Origin: Centrapalus pauciflorus
Taxonomy: Eukaryota; Streptophyta; Magnoliopsida; Asterales; Asteraceae
NCBI GenBank assembly: GCA_020465985.1
Contig: JAANYP010002881.1
Span: 2,312,632 to 2,376,631 of the forward strand
Direction of reading: 5' to 3'
Length of the DNA: 64,000 nucleotides
In this document: piece after piece, positions 1 through 11,420 of the stretch
Layout: every line of letters starts with the position of its first letter
Position numbering within the stretch: the stretch's first letter is position 1
Program-made: the position numbers and the translations under genes
The notes under the pieces: generated by a model
Databases searched by the model: none
The model's input: the letters and a program-made list of their open reading frames with translations, nothing else
What the model was told of the DNA's origin: nothing

Positions 1-99
1 AAGATGGAAAAAATGATTAACCAACCTGATAAAGAAAGTATGATTCCAAGAAGACATTGCAAGATGAAAGATGTTCTAATTAGGCAAAGTTCCATATAA

Positions 100-103
<4 letters not shown>

Positions 104-135
<32 letters not shown>
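104..135. repeat. (GA)n microsatellite
   Basis: About 16 uninterrupted GA units, read directly from the sequence. Confidence 0.95.
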
Positions 136-138
<3 letters not shown>

Positions 139-409
139 GAATATATGAGGGTAGCTAGGTGATGTATAAATATATATATGTGTGTGTGGGAGATGGATGG
201 AATTCTTTACTTTGCTTAATTGTTAGGAATTGATGGGAAGGATATATATGATGGGAATTGAAGGGGTATGATAATTAAAAATTAATATAATAATAAAGGA
301 GAAATGAAAAGTAATTTAACGACAAAGTATTTCATATATATTATTGTAAACTTTAAATATTACACAAATATATTAAATTCTTATTATATATATATATATA
401 TATATATTT

Positions 410-745
410 TAAACCTTTAAATCTCACGTATATATCGGATGACTATTTTAAATTTATTTTATCATTAAAAAAATTTTTGAATGCCTAAACTACTAACTTA
501 AATCCCAACAAAAATATATTATAAAAGATAAAGATATATCATTTTGTAATTTAATTCCATAATAAATTAAGTAAGAAATGATATTTTGTATTTTTCTAAA
601 CGATGTAATTAAACTTAAAATAATCATTAATTTGGATATAAAGGTGAGATTTAAAGGTTCAGAAGGATGTGTATGTAATAAAAAGGTTTACAATAATATA
701 TACGTAATATTTAAAGTTTACAAAGATATTGTTTATTGTTATATA
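410..745 (+). repeat. Diverged dispersed repeat, copy 1 (partner near 30.68-31.13 kb)
   Basis: A block containing 'atgactattttaaattta', 'aaatcccaacaaaaata', 'gaaatgatattttgtatttt' and 'gatttaaaggtt' recurs in the same order and orientation at about 30,675-31,125. The other copy is interrupted by long TG/TA microsatellites. No coding content is seen. It is probably part of an unclassified dispersed element whose ends I could not define. Confidence 0.6.
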
Positions 746-2023
746 AAATTCTCCTTTGGTTAATGGAATAGAAAGGAAGGAAGGGTGTTGTGTTGAAGGG
801 GGTTAGGTTAGGTTAGTTTTAGGTTTGCTTTGTTTGTGAGGTTGGCCTCTCTTCTTTTCCTCTTATGTAGTACTCCTAAATGACAAAACCTGGCCTTTCA
901 CATCCACACCCAAGTCTTTTTCAATCCATCACTTTCTTCGCATTAAAGTATATACTAAATACCTTCAATTCAATTCCCCTTTCTTTCTTCACAAAGACAA
1001 ATAATTAACATGTCCAATATGTTCACAATACTAAATATATATGTTTAATGCATTCCATGCATGACATTACACATATTATGTATGTTTTCTCTCTTTTCTC
1101 ATCTGATCATTTGATTTTGACATGTGTCATCATTATTTTAGTTTTAAGTTCATTTATAAACAGGGCTATCAACGGTTTGGTTTAAGGTTCGTTAGTTTTT
1201 TCGGATTGAAATTTTTTTTATTACAAATCAAAACCAAACCAATTTTTTTTTTATCAAAGGGTTTATACGTAAAAAAAAACTTCAAGTTGGACTATTTTTA
1301 TTATTAAAAACCATAATCATTTTTGTTGTTACAAAAAACCACCAGACAACTAAAATTTCACAGAACCGGTATGTTACATGTTGCAACTAGTTACCTTCAT
1401 CTTCAACAAGTTCTCCTGCGACTGTTGAAGCATTCGACGAGTCTTCTGGCGGCCGATTTGGTTTCCCCTTTAAGGTTAGATGAACTTAAACCTCCGACAG
1501 TGACACTTCCATTTCCGATGAAAACTCCGTTGACCCTTGAAGCACTTGAAGCATTGATGTGTTCATCCACAAATTGTTGATTTAGGATTTAAATTCAGTT
1601 TGTTATGTTTTCGCTTGTTGATTTGTTTTTTCTTTTTCATCTGAGATCATTTTGTGCTTGAGAGAGTTATTAAAGAAAGTGATGGTCGAAGCAAAATGCA
1701 AGATTGCGTATCACCTTTTTGAAAATGATCACTATTTTAATAACTTTAGTGGGATGAGAGTTTTTTTGTTGCAACAAAAATGTTTGAGGATTTTAATTGA
1801 AAAAATGGTTCAACTTGATTGTTTTTTGTGTTAAAATATATTGTTTAATATTTAATATTATTTAATTATGATTAATTAATAAGATTGAAAGTGTTAAAGT
1901 AGGGGTGTGATATTTTACTGATTTTCTTAAAACAAGACCGGTACCAAAGTTCTATAATCGTTTCGGTACTCGATACTAATATTATGTGTTCAAAAAACTT
2001 CGATACCAGTACAGGAACGATTA

Positions 2024-2025
<2 letters not shown>

Positions 2026-2115
<90 letters not shown>
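2026..2115. repeat. (TA)n/(CA)n compound microsatellite
   Basis: About 36 TA units run directly into about 8 CA units. Open frames crossing it encode only Ile/Tyr and Cys/Val repeats and are artefacts. Confidence 0.95.
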
Positions 2116-2154
2116 GTTGACATTTTAAATATATATTGATATACACATCCACGA

Positions 2155-2385
2155 TAGGGGTGAGAATTTCGTTTTGTTCAAGCAAACAGGTCAAACGGGT
2201 TGCCAACAAAATCTCAGAAATTTTACATATGTTTGAAATTTTTTTAAAGAACAATTTGTTTTAATACGCCGTATTATAAATTTTCATTTTTAAAAACAAT
2301 TTTATGTTCTAGCTTAGTTTTTTAGTACGAGTCAAGTTTATAAGTTCTGTATGTTTGGCCTGTTGGGTCAAAATTGCCACCCCTA
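2155..2385. mobile_element. hAT-type MITE, 231 bp
   Basis: The terminal inverted repeats begin TAGGGGTG at the left end and the right end closes CACCCCTA. The flanking 8-mers are atccacga and atccatga, a 7 of 8 match, which is the 8-bp target-site duplication expected for hAT elements. A related element lies at 49,583-49,766 and a better preserved one at 62,480-62,725. There is no coding capacity. Confidence 0.75.
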
Positions 2386-2615
2386 ATCCATGATTATTAA
2401 CTTTGTTTGTCGGTTTTGATATTAATTTTGTTTATTTGTTTTGATAGTAACATTCATTATTGATTTTGATATTAACTTTATTTATTGGTTTTAATTTTAA
2501 CTTTATTTATTTGTTTAATATTAAATTTGTTCATAGGTTTTGATATTATTTTTATTCAATATTGTACCTGTACTATCAGAGGACTTATTTTACCGTTGTG
2601 TTAAATGACGTGTGA

Positions 2616-4205
2616 TCTATACTATATATAATAAGAAAACCATTTGGAGTTTCTGGACCATTGGATGGAAAGAAATCAATGGTCCAGATTAATGACAACT
2701 CATAATTATTTATGAAATGTCTCTTATATCCTTAATTAAAATCAATAATTATACCTATGCCATCTTTTAATTCATTTTCCAAATTTACTACCTTAACTTA
2801 ATTACATTAAATTTTGATTTTAATTTTTTTCATTAATGAATTAATATTTAACTAAAATAAATATGTGTCATTATTATCCTTAATGATCATAGTTAAATTC
2901 AAATGTAAAAATTTGGATTTAAATGTAGAAGTGTAGTAAATAAAGTTAAAATTTTTTGTTAATTATTTTGCTAACAAGATTTAAAATTTAATAGGTTTAT
3001 TATGAAAAAACCAACATCTTTTCGCGTTTTCGTCCCTCCATGTTATTTTTTTTCCATAAAAAACCTCAAGTTATTATTTTCTGATTAGTTTAGTGAAATT
3101 TGAACATTAGAACCCGGTTTTTCAAGTTTTTAAAACCCGGTTCACAAATTACAACCGGTGTGTAATGTCCAAAATTTTACTAAACCAATAAGAAAAGAAT
3201 AACTTGAGGTTTTTTTATAGAAAAAATAACATTGAGGGACGAAAACGCAAAAAACGTGAAAACATGTTGGTTTTTTTTTATAATAAACCCAATTTTAATT
3301 GATAAAACTTCAATTATGAATATGATAAATTTTGATTGTTGATTTTCAGATATTCCATTTTTATATTTTATCATTTTCAAAATATATACACATTCACATA
3401 ATTGAAGTTTTTTGTTTCTTACATTGATATTTCATATTTGAAGCTAATAAAATTAAAAGAAACATTTTTTGCAAACACATATTATCTGTTTATATAATAC
3501 AATATAATAATATTTTTTTATTTAATATCAAACAACTAAGTATTTTTTTATCCTTAATTTAACTAGCTTTCAATTTTTTTTATTTTAATTATATATAAAT
3601 TTTATAATAATTTATTAAAATATAAAATATATGTATTTTCTAAATCAACCCATGTAATACATGGGTTGATTAACCTATATATTATAATAAAACAAATCAA
3701 TTCACGTCACATGTCACTTTTACAATACAAGAAAATTTTATTTTTCCACATCTTTTTCCAAATTTAACACCTTAACTTAATTGCATTAAATTTTGACTTT
3801 ATTTTTCATTAATTAATTAGTAATAAATTAGATTTTGTAACATTTAAAATTAATGTTTACCTAAAATAAATATCTATCATTATTATCAATAATAATCATA
3901 ATTAGATCCAAATGTAATAATTTGAATTAGTTGTGGAAATTTTTATTATTATGTATAATAAAGGAAAACATCAAATGTCACGTGTCACCTACGTTCAACA
4001 AAAAGATAATTACAACTTATAAAAAATAAAAGATAAATACAATTTAATATTTTTAAAAAGATAAAATATACTCCATTTTTTAATCTGTAAATAATAAAAA
4101 ATAAACACAATTATTATTTTTGTATGTTTTTATTTTTACTCATATACATTTTATAGAAATAAATTTAATTAAAAATATCTACGTAATACGTGGGTTATAA
4201 ACTAG
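2616..4205 (+). mobile_element. Non-autonomous Helitron, composite, copy A
   Basis: It starts TCTATACTATATATAATAAG after an A and ends CTAG before a T. A short hairpin (acgtaatacgt with extended stem) sits just before the 3' end. These are the classic Helitron signatures: 5' TC, 3' CTRR, subterminal hairpin, insertion between A and T. Second and third internal 5'-like starts near 3672 and 3950, and an internal hairpin near 3650-3668, suggest nested or tandem copies. A 298 bp MULE-type MITE interrupts it. An inverted relative is at 47,426-48,400. No Rep/helicase frame is present. Confidence 0.65.
2993..3290. mobile_element. MULE-type foldback MITE nested in Helitron A
   Basis: This 298 bp palindromic element has ends reading (A/G)GGTTTATTAT then A-rich sequence and CCAACAT on each strand. 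Flanking 9-mers aaatttaat and aattttaat differ at one base, matching a 9-bp Mutator-class duplication. The related Helitron at 47.4-48.4 kb carries the empty site, continuing directly through aaaatttattgataaaac with no insertion. No coding potential. Confidence 0.75.
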
Positions 4206-4550
4206 TTAAAAATAAAATTAAAAAGATACAGATAATAACCCCTCTAACCAATTGTTGTTATGGTCCAAAAACATTTTACTAGCCCAAATGCCGAATTGTC
4301 TGTCTGCCGACATTTAGCGCTTTATTACGTTGCATATATGGTTAGAACCAATCTCCATGAGACACGTAATCATGTACATGTGCCGCACCAATACCACCAT
4401 GATCTACGATTTCTTAAAATTTAAATATGTTTTATATTTAGAAACTTTTATATTAGAAAAAATAAATACACGCATATTTTTATTGTTTTGGTTTGCATAT
4501 TAATTGTTTATCTTTTTTATTTTAGTCTATATATGTTCCTATCGTATATA

Positions 4551-4933
4551 CTAGTTTATTACCCGCGTATTACGCGGATATTTTAATATATATAAAATAT
4601 AATGAGTTAAAAGGTAAATGTATAAAAATTATTTTTTTAAACAGAAAGTATATAAGAATGATATTATTATTTATTATGGCCTATTAACTTTATATATTCG
4701 TAGATATATATGAATAGTAATTATTGTCTTATTATATTATAATTAATCTGTTAGTAGAGTATTAAGTTTTATTTGATTTGAATTGAATTCAAAAGTGGAC
4801 TATATTAGATTTGGATAGATATAATTTAAATTTCTTTATTAATTTTAAAACCTATAAATGACATGTGTCGATTCACGGTGATGACACGTGGCTTCACCAG
4901 AATTGAGCATAGTTACTCTTTTAATAGTATAGA
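4551..4933 (-). mobile_element. Short non-autonomous Helitron, 383 bp
   Basis: Read on the minus strand it begins TCTATACTATTAAAAGAG at 4933 and ends with hairpin ccgcgtaatacgcgg, an 8-nt spacer and CTAG at 4551. The flanking bases are A and T, the normal insertion dinucleotide. It carries no gene. The ends match those of the larger copies in the window, so one family is likely mobilised by a common autonomous element elsewhere. Confidence 0.7.
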
Positions 4934-7731
4934 TAGATTTGGGTATGTATTCATGCAATTATCTATATCTTTTCTTTACTAGTCTGTTTAGCTAACTAAC
5001 ATGGGTTGCTTTTAGGGTGTGCGAAAGGCTCACCCCTAATTTTGTAGAGCCTCACTGTTATAATAAACATCTAAATTTAGACCAATATTCTGTAATTGAA
5101 ATACATACATTGTGCATCGGTGCATTAAAATGGAATTCATGTCAAATACAATTTGATTCGTATTATTTATTTTGATTTTTCACTAATAAGTTTTTTTGTT
5201 ATTCACGAACTCGACTTTACCTATTACAATTGAGTCTCAAAATAACCAATTTACTATTTAAAATACTTAACGGACCACGTTGTAATCACAACCACATAGC
5301 CTCTAAATTTCATGAGACGGGCCTGCTAACTAAGTTATTTATCAATCCATACCATCAAATTTGAATTCTTTACCAATTTATGCATTTGTGATTTGTTCAA
5401 AATTACGGTCCATCTGCTTTTAAAAATGATAATTTTATCATTTTCTCAATTACAAGTTTGGTCTCTCCACTATTTAATTTAATTTCAGTTTTTGTCTTTT
5501 TCTTAAAGTTTTATTTTTGGTTTGTATTTTGAAATATTAATTTTATTTTAAAAGTGAAACATTCTGGTGTGTTGCGTAATAGGTAATACTCACTTGAACA
5601 CACACACACACACACACACAGATTTAGGATAAATTTTGAAGCTAAATATATATCTTGAGAAGTGTGAGAAGTACCGTGATTCATTTTTTTACATATTGAT
5701 TTGTTATTTTTGATATAAAAATAATTAATCATAATTAAAATGGCTAAAGTCGTACAATAGCAGTATACTTTTTATATTGTTAATATGATACCTTTACTTT
5801 TTTATGAACGGTTATTTCGTCTAGCTTTGCGCAGTTGTGGGAGAATCGTCGGTACGAACTTGTTCACCGTTGGATTTACGTGAAATTTGAGGAGAAGCTT
5901 CGCAACACATAGTTCTTCGGTCTGGACGGTGGAGATCGTCATTGGAGATTTCTACAGACGTCTGTAGGTGTTTGAAGTTGGTTGTGCTGTGTGATTTCTC
6001 CTACCAGGTTATCACAAGGACGAGAGAGTGTATTTAATGCTTCAATTATGGAAATTTGAACGTTAATCAAAAGAGAAATTCCACTCTTAACAGGTATAGC
6101 CAGTAACCGGTTACCAAAAGTATCATATTGGTATGAAAAATTGTAGTACATGTATCAAATTTGAATGATTCAGAAAGTACACGTGTAATATGAATATATA
6201 AAATAGTACACGTACCATGTCGATACATTTTAAAAAGTACACAACTATTCTATGGCTTTAACCCTAATTAAAAAATCGAAAGTTCATTACTTTTTTACAT
6301 TGATTTATTAGTTTTTGAATTTATAAATAATATATTACTAATTCAAAAGTAAGTGAATATGTGTAGCCGCCGAGGTTCTGCTGATTTGGCAAGGCCGCTC
6401 CCCATCGGCCTTACCATACCCATCACTCTTAAGGGCTCACATATTTTTCCTCCAAATCTAATGAAGTGTTTAACATATATGTTACGTAGGATTTTGACTG
6501 TTTATTTTGTTTAATATAGGTGACATATAGGAGTTATATCCGGTTATAACCCATTAAAAGTCAAAGAATATAAAAAAAAAAACCATTTTATTGATTTTTA
6601 GTTTGTTTAGAGATTTATGAAGAAAACCGGTTTATAGATTTAATGGAAAAAAAAATTAATTTAAGAATTTTTATGTAATAATTTCAAAACAAAAAACCAT
6701 ACAATTAATTTAGGTGGAAAATCCAACCCCTAAAAGTTATGTATGAGAGAGGCAAATGCAATGAAATAGACATCAAAACTAAGACATGCTTTTGTTAAAA
6801 AGGAGTTTACTTGCTAAAAAGGATGAACCCACAAAGAAGGTGATGTTTTAGATCAGAAAAAGTACTAAAGATTCGGCATTAAATAATTAAATAATAAAAA
6901 AACATTTTTAAGGATAACATATTTGACCGGTAAATTTCAATTGAAAAAAAATGGCTTTTGTGTTTTGTGGCTTGGTTACCCTACCACTCTCAGCCATATA
7001 AATCCAGGATATGTATGGCTTTTGAATTTAGATTATAAACATTTCATAAAACTCGTACCCTTGAATAGTCTTAGACACTATTTCATACATCAACCAATGA
7101 TGTACTATATATTATAAATTAAATTCCAATTCATTTAAATTTTATTTCACGAGCCAACCTCCTCTATAGAATGTTGGGAGTGATTATAATGCATCGTTGA
7201 CTAGTCAATACTGACTGCAACTAATGTGTAGGCATGGATGTAAAAGTTTTAAATTTGACGTGTATGTTTCCTTATAGTGAACGTTCCGTTTTCGACTAAG
7301 AAATTATTAAAAGTTTACAGGATAAGACAAAACGTAGAAAAAATATATAAAGAAAGATGGTCATAAGTCAATAGACCGTGGGACATGGGAGACTTAAAGT
7401 TCATTGAAATAGACTTTGACGTAGACAATTGCATATTAAGCTAAAAATTGTAGGTTCTTTTATGTCATAGACATCGTATCTTTGAGGAAATACTTATGTA
7501 AATTTCAAATCGAAAATGTAGTAGAATCTTGAAATTTCCTATAATCAAATTAAAGAACAAGAACTCTACAAATTGGAATTAGTGTCAACATTTCGAGTTC
7601 GCACACATTGAAAACTAAGGGGTTGTTTGTTTTTATTTTTGCATGTCTTTTTAGCATGTATATATGCAACCAAAAAGTAAATTTGATGGAAGTTTCTTTG
7701 TTTTGGAAAAGATCTTCTAAGTTTTAATATC
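4934..7731. other. Intergenic, no gene supported
   Basis: AT-rich sequence with a CA microsatellite at about 5597-5620 and no recognisable coding region. A patch of more balanced composition at about 5815-6130 is probably a decayed gene or element, but I could not assign it. Confidence 0.5.
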
Positions 7732-7734
7732 TTA

Positions 7735-7973
7735 GGTTGCGTTCGGTAGATAGAATCGAAGAGAAAGGAAATGAAGACAAATTACAAATTAGGATACTTG
7801 AATTACATATATAAATTATCTATGAAGTCTCAAGTTGAATTAAGTATAAACTAAAATTAAAGAAAAAGATTACAATCATCATATGGTTATTGCATTTCCA
7901 AAATTGATAGTATAAAAAACCATTGAATTTATAATTAATTCTTTAATCTACAATTTCTCTACCAAACGCAACC
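7735..7973. mobile_element. Tourist/PIF-Harbinger-like MITE, 239 bp
   Basis: Terminal inverted repeats read GGTTGCGTT(C/T)GGTAGA and are flanked on both sides by TTA (7732-7734 and 7974-7976). TTA is the 3-bp target duplication typical of PIF/Harbinger elements. Non-coding. Confidence 0.75.
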
Positions 7974-7976
7974 TTA

Positions 7977-10703
7977 TATCCTCTTTATAGGTACAGACAA
8001 AAAATAGATATGCCAAAACAGAAAGCATGCTCCAACTGTTTTGGTGAAACACGCCGCATGGCCTAAGACCTTTTGTATGATCTTTTTATTTAAAAAACAA
8101 ATAATTTTCTTTTTACGACATGAAGATCTTGGTACCATCTTTTCTTTTGAATACATGAAAAAAGATCTATTATAACATCTTATAAAACAAACAGTACCTA
8201 ACTCTAAACTAATTACACTGCCGAGAGTGTATTCATCCTATACAGCCAGCAGTGTCTAATATCTCTCAACTGCTCAAAATTTGGAAACAAACGGTTAACA
8301 ACAATGAACAATAAACTTCATGCAAATCTTGATACTGAACCTATCTCCACTTGACACCAAACAAATTGAGTGTAATTCATCTCCTTCCTACCACCATCCC
8401 ATACAATTGATAGCCGAAACCTGAAATCACGCGAATGACTAAAAATAGACACCGTAACCCAAAATGTCAATCACCAAAACATCATACACGACTCCCTGAC
8501 ATGAAGAAAAAGCCAAAAATCAATTGTCAAACCAAAAATAAATGTGGCCAAACGCCGCCAAATTAAACAATTCAAAAGAATTTCAGTTAATACTGAACCA
8601 AGTCACCAACTAATCACTGCTTCCTTAATAAAAAATAAAAATATAGTCCACAACCAAAATGACATGCCCTCATAATTGGCCATTATCCACAAATTCAGAG
8701 TCGGAACACCGTAAAAAACCGACGCGGCTACACAGATCGATTTCTAAAAAACTAAAACCACCCTGGCACCCAACAATCAATCTACGGTACCTACCCAGAC
8801 ACAAAAGAAATCTCATTGCTTCTCTAACCTTGTTGAACAATAGTGAAAATCCCAGTGGCCCATTATCAAAAAGCCCAAAGCCCACTGACATAAAAAGCTT
8901 CTCTACTAACCTTGGTCCAATTTTGTTTGAAAAGAGAAATAAAGAGAACAACGGTCTGTGTTACCGCCTCCAGGTTCCACTGACTGATCCAGCTCTGCTT
9001 CTTTTTTAGATAATTAGATAGATTGTTCCTTTATAGTCTGTTTTCCCTTTTCCTCCATTTGTTGTCACAGCCGGTGCAACACTCATGTCTTATTGTGAAC
9101 TTCTTTTGAAATCTCAGGTATGCCTTGCTTACATCCTCATATGAAAAAGAACTTTTTGGCTGATTATGAATTTATGCTCTAAACCAGAAATTAACATGAC
9201 ATACACACCTTATAACCCACTATTCATATTGGTGATTTCTTTTAAAACGTTAGTTGGTGTATTTGTAGTTATACTCAAATTCAAGTTACAATTCTTGATC
9301 GACCATGAAAGGACATAATTTCCATTGTTAGAATGTTCATTTGCCATAAATTGGTGTGGCATTTTGTTGGAGTAGTGTCTTTGGTGGTATTGCGTGCCAC
9401 CTGTTTGATATATTGTCTAAAAGAAATTTATATATGCTTAAAGCCCGTTCCAATACTAGAAAAGTGGAAAGTAGTGTTCGACTTACTCAGTAGTTTTAGT
9501 GAAAGACAACATGTGGTTGCTAATCAGCCAAGTATCATTATAAGGAGAACACGATTGCACGTTATATATATAAGGTTAGTTAGGCATAATTTTTCTAATC
9601 AGAAAGTCAGAAACCCTCCTGATTCCGGGGTGTTGTTATAGTCTTATAGAGGCAATGCTATTCACAAGCCTTAAATTGGCTTAAAATGGCATAGGTGTTG
9701 GTGCAAGTAGTAAGGTTTATAGACTCCAACTCTGCTTTTCATCCTTAGCCAAGTGTTTATTATACTGCTCATCCAGTGACCAACGTGTTTATCTGATTAC
9801 ATAATGTTTTTGCTCAATACGTGATTATCCGTATATCATATTTTTTCAATTTCATAATCTATATCGTTTGAACTTTGAATATTTCATCTATTCAGGTTTA
9901 ATATTAGTATATTTTAGTTATTTTATATACAATGTTAATATTTTTAAGTTTATATGTATTTTTTAAAAGTAATCTATTAAACATGTCTCATGTCATACAT
10001 AGTCATTTAACAAAGTATGTGAATAATTTTCGGGTGCACAAAGAACATCAATGGTTGTTAACTTTGAGGTGGACGTTTAGTCTTGCACAAACAAGATAAT
10101 TGATAAAACAAAAGATCTTAAAGCCCAGCTTATCCGCTAAATTTTGTTTGGATAAACATGTAAGTCAATGGACCCTTTCGGCTTTCTCCTGTTCTTCTAT
10201 AATTGAAATGGTGGTTGCATTACAAATCTTGAATGACTGAGGCTTGCTTATTCATGTTGACTGTTGAATGAAATATGCATGTGAGGTAACTCAACATGAA
10301 TCATTAATTGTCCTAATTTAATATACTTTTTATTGTTGTTAGTTTTTTGTGATTAAAACCCAAATCATTTTTCGTTCCATAGATTATCCCGTAAGTCGAA
10401 AAATTACGATAATACATTCTGGTTTTTCAGACGAAAATAACTACAACCGTTTATTTACGATCAAAAATTAAAAATAAAACGGTTCGCCATTTTTGCCGAT
10501 CAGGAAAATAAAAATCGACATAGTTCGTTTTCTTTTATCAAAATTTGAAATTCAAAAGAGTTTGTATAATAATCGTAGATGAATAATGATATAATAGTTA
10601 ATAGTTAATCAATATCCATACATATAACGTAAATAAATAATTCAAATTAATATAAAGAATAATATTAAATATTATTAAAGTTTTAAAATTATAAATAATA
10701 CTT
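7977..10703. other. Intergenic with unassigned less AT-rich patch
   Basis: Sequence at about 8390-9010 is less AT-rich and carries overlapping open frames on both strands (8659-9009 plus, 8670-8951 minus). A further frame lies at 9333-9641. None resembles a family I recognise and none shows clear exon structure. They may be relics of a retroelement or gene. Confidence 0.4.
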
Positions 10704-10706
10704 TTA

Positions 10707-10953
10707 GGTGGTATTTGTTTTTTAAGAGGTTAAACGTCTGAAGTCTGAAAACCATATCTGAAATTAAGAGGAGACATTCAAGTCTGAAACTAAGAGGCTC
10801 TGAATTTTAATTCAGACTAGTCTCTTTCTCTAAAAATTCAGAGTTTATAACCTCTTAAGTCTGAATTTAAACAAACAATACAAATTAGGTTAAGATCTAA
10901 AATTCAGACTTCAGACCAAATTAAGACTCTCTTAATTGAAAACAAACGCACCC
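10707..10953. mobile_element. Tourist-like MITE, 247 bp
   Basis: Inverted ends of the form GG(T/G)(G)TGC/GTATTTGTTTT with subterminal repeats of 'gtctgaagtctgaa'. TTA flanks both sides (10,704-10,706 and 10,954-10,956). A weaker relative with similar ends lies near 52,307-52,540. Non-coding. Confidence 0.7.
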
Positions 10954-11420
10954 TTAATGTAATTAAAAAATTCTCAATAATAATAATAGTAATAATAACA
11001 AAAAATGAATAAAAAAGTTAATCGATAAAAGTTTTATATTTTGATATTTTTTGCATAATAGGTTTAATATAACAAGTTTCAATTTAACTTTGAACTAATT
11101 TTACGAGTTTTAATTGGTTTGCAGATTTATCTAAGAAAAAAACTTAATTGAATAATTTTTCTTGCAAAATTTTCCAATACTGATTGCTATCATACATAAA
11201 CAATCCATTTGACGCGATTAGGAAATAGAAACTATTACATCCCGCTTGAAATCATATCAACCGGCCATCGGCAGGAGATGATCGAGATGGGTGAATGGCA
11301 TGTCGAAACATTTGGGAATCATGTTTGTTATACCAATTTTGGATAGAGAAATTGTGTATTTCAGATAAATTGTAAACCTTGGTTTAATCCTTGTGCTGCG
11401 CAGAACTGCACAAATCCACC

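Larger units (their letters stand above)
1..2154. other. AT-rich intergenic stretch, no gene supported
   Basis: No long or homologous reading frame is visible. It holds a GA microsatellite, a TA run near 385-407, a block (about 410-745) that recurs diverged near 30.68-31.13 kb, and a TA/CA compound microsatellite at 2026-2115. A small open frame at 1323-1580 lies in less AT-rich sequence (about 1370-1580). Its reverse strand reads as a Ser/Glu-rich peptide that could be a decayed gene or transposase piece, but I do not recognise it. Confidence 0.6.

Noticed and set aside
780..830. 'ggttaggttaggtta' words as telomere-like sequence
   Set aside because: Only three units of ggtta, not the plant telomere heptamer TTTAGGG; too short to be an interstitial telomere array.
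8659..9009. 116-codon frame as a candidate gene
   Set aside because: Overlapping frames on both strands, no recognised motif, no splice context. Kept only as an unassigned intergenic patch.
11391..11420. Ten-residue N-terminal extension of the PPR protein
   Set aside because: It would need a TTG start. The first ATG at 11,421 is the credible start in a plant.
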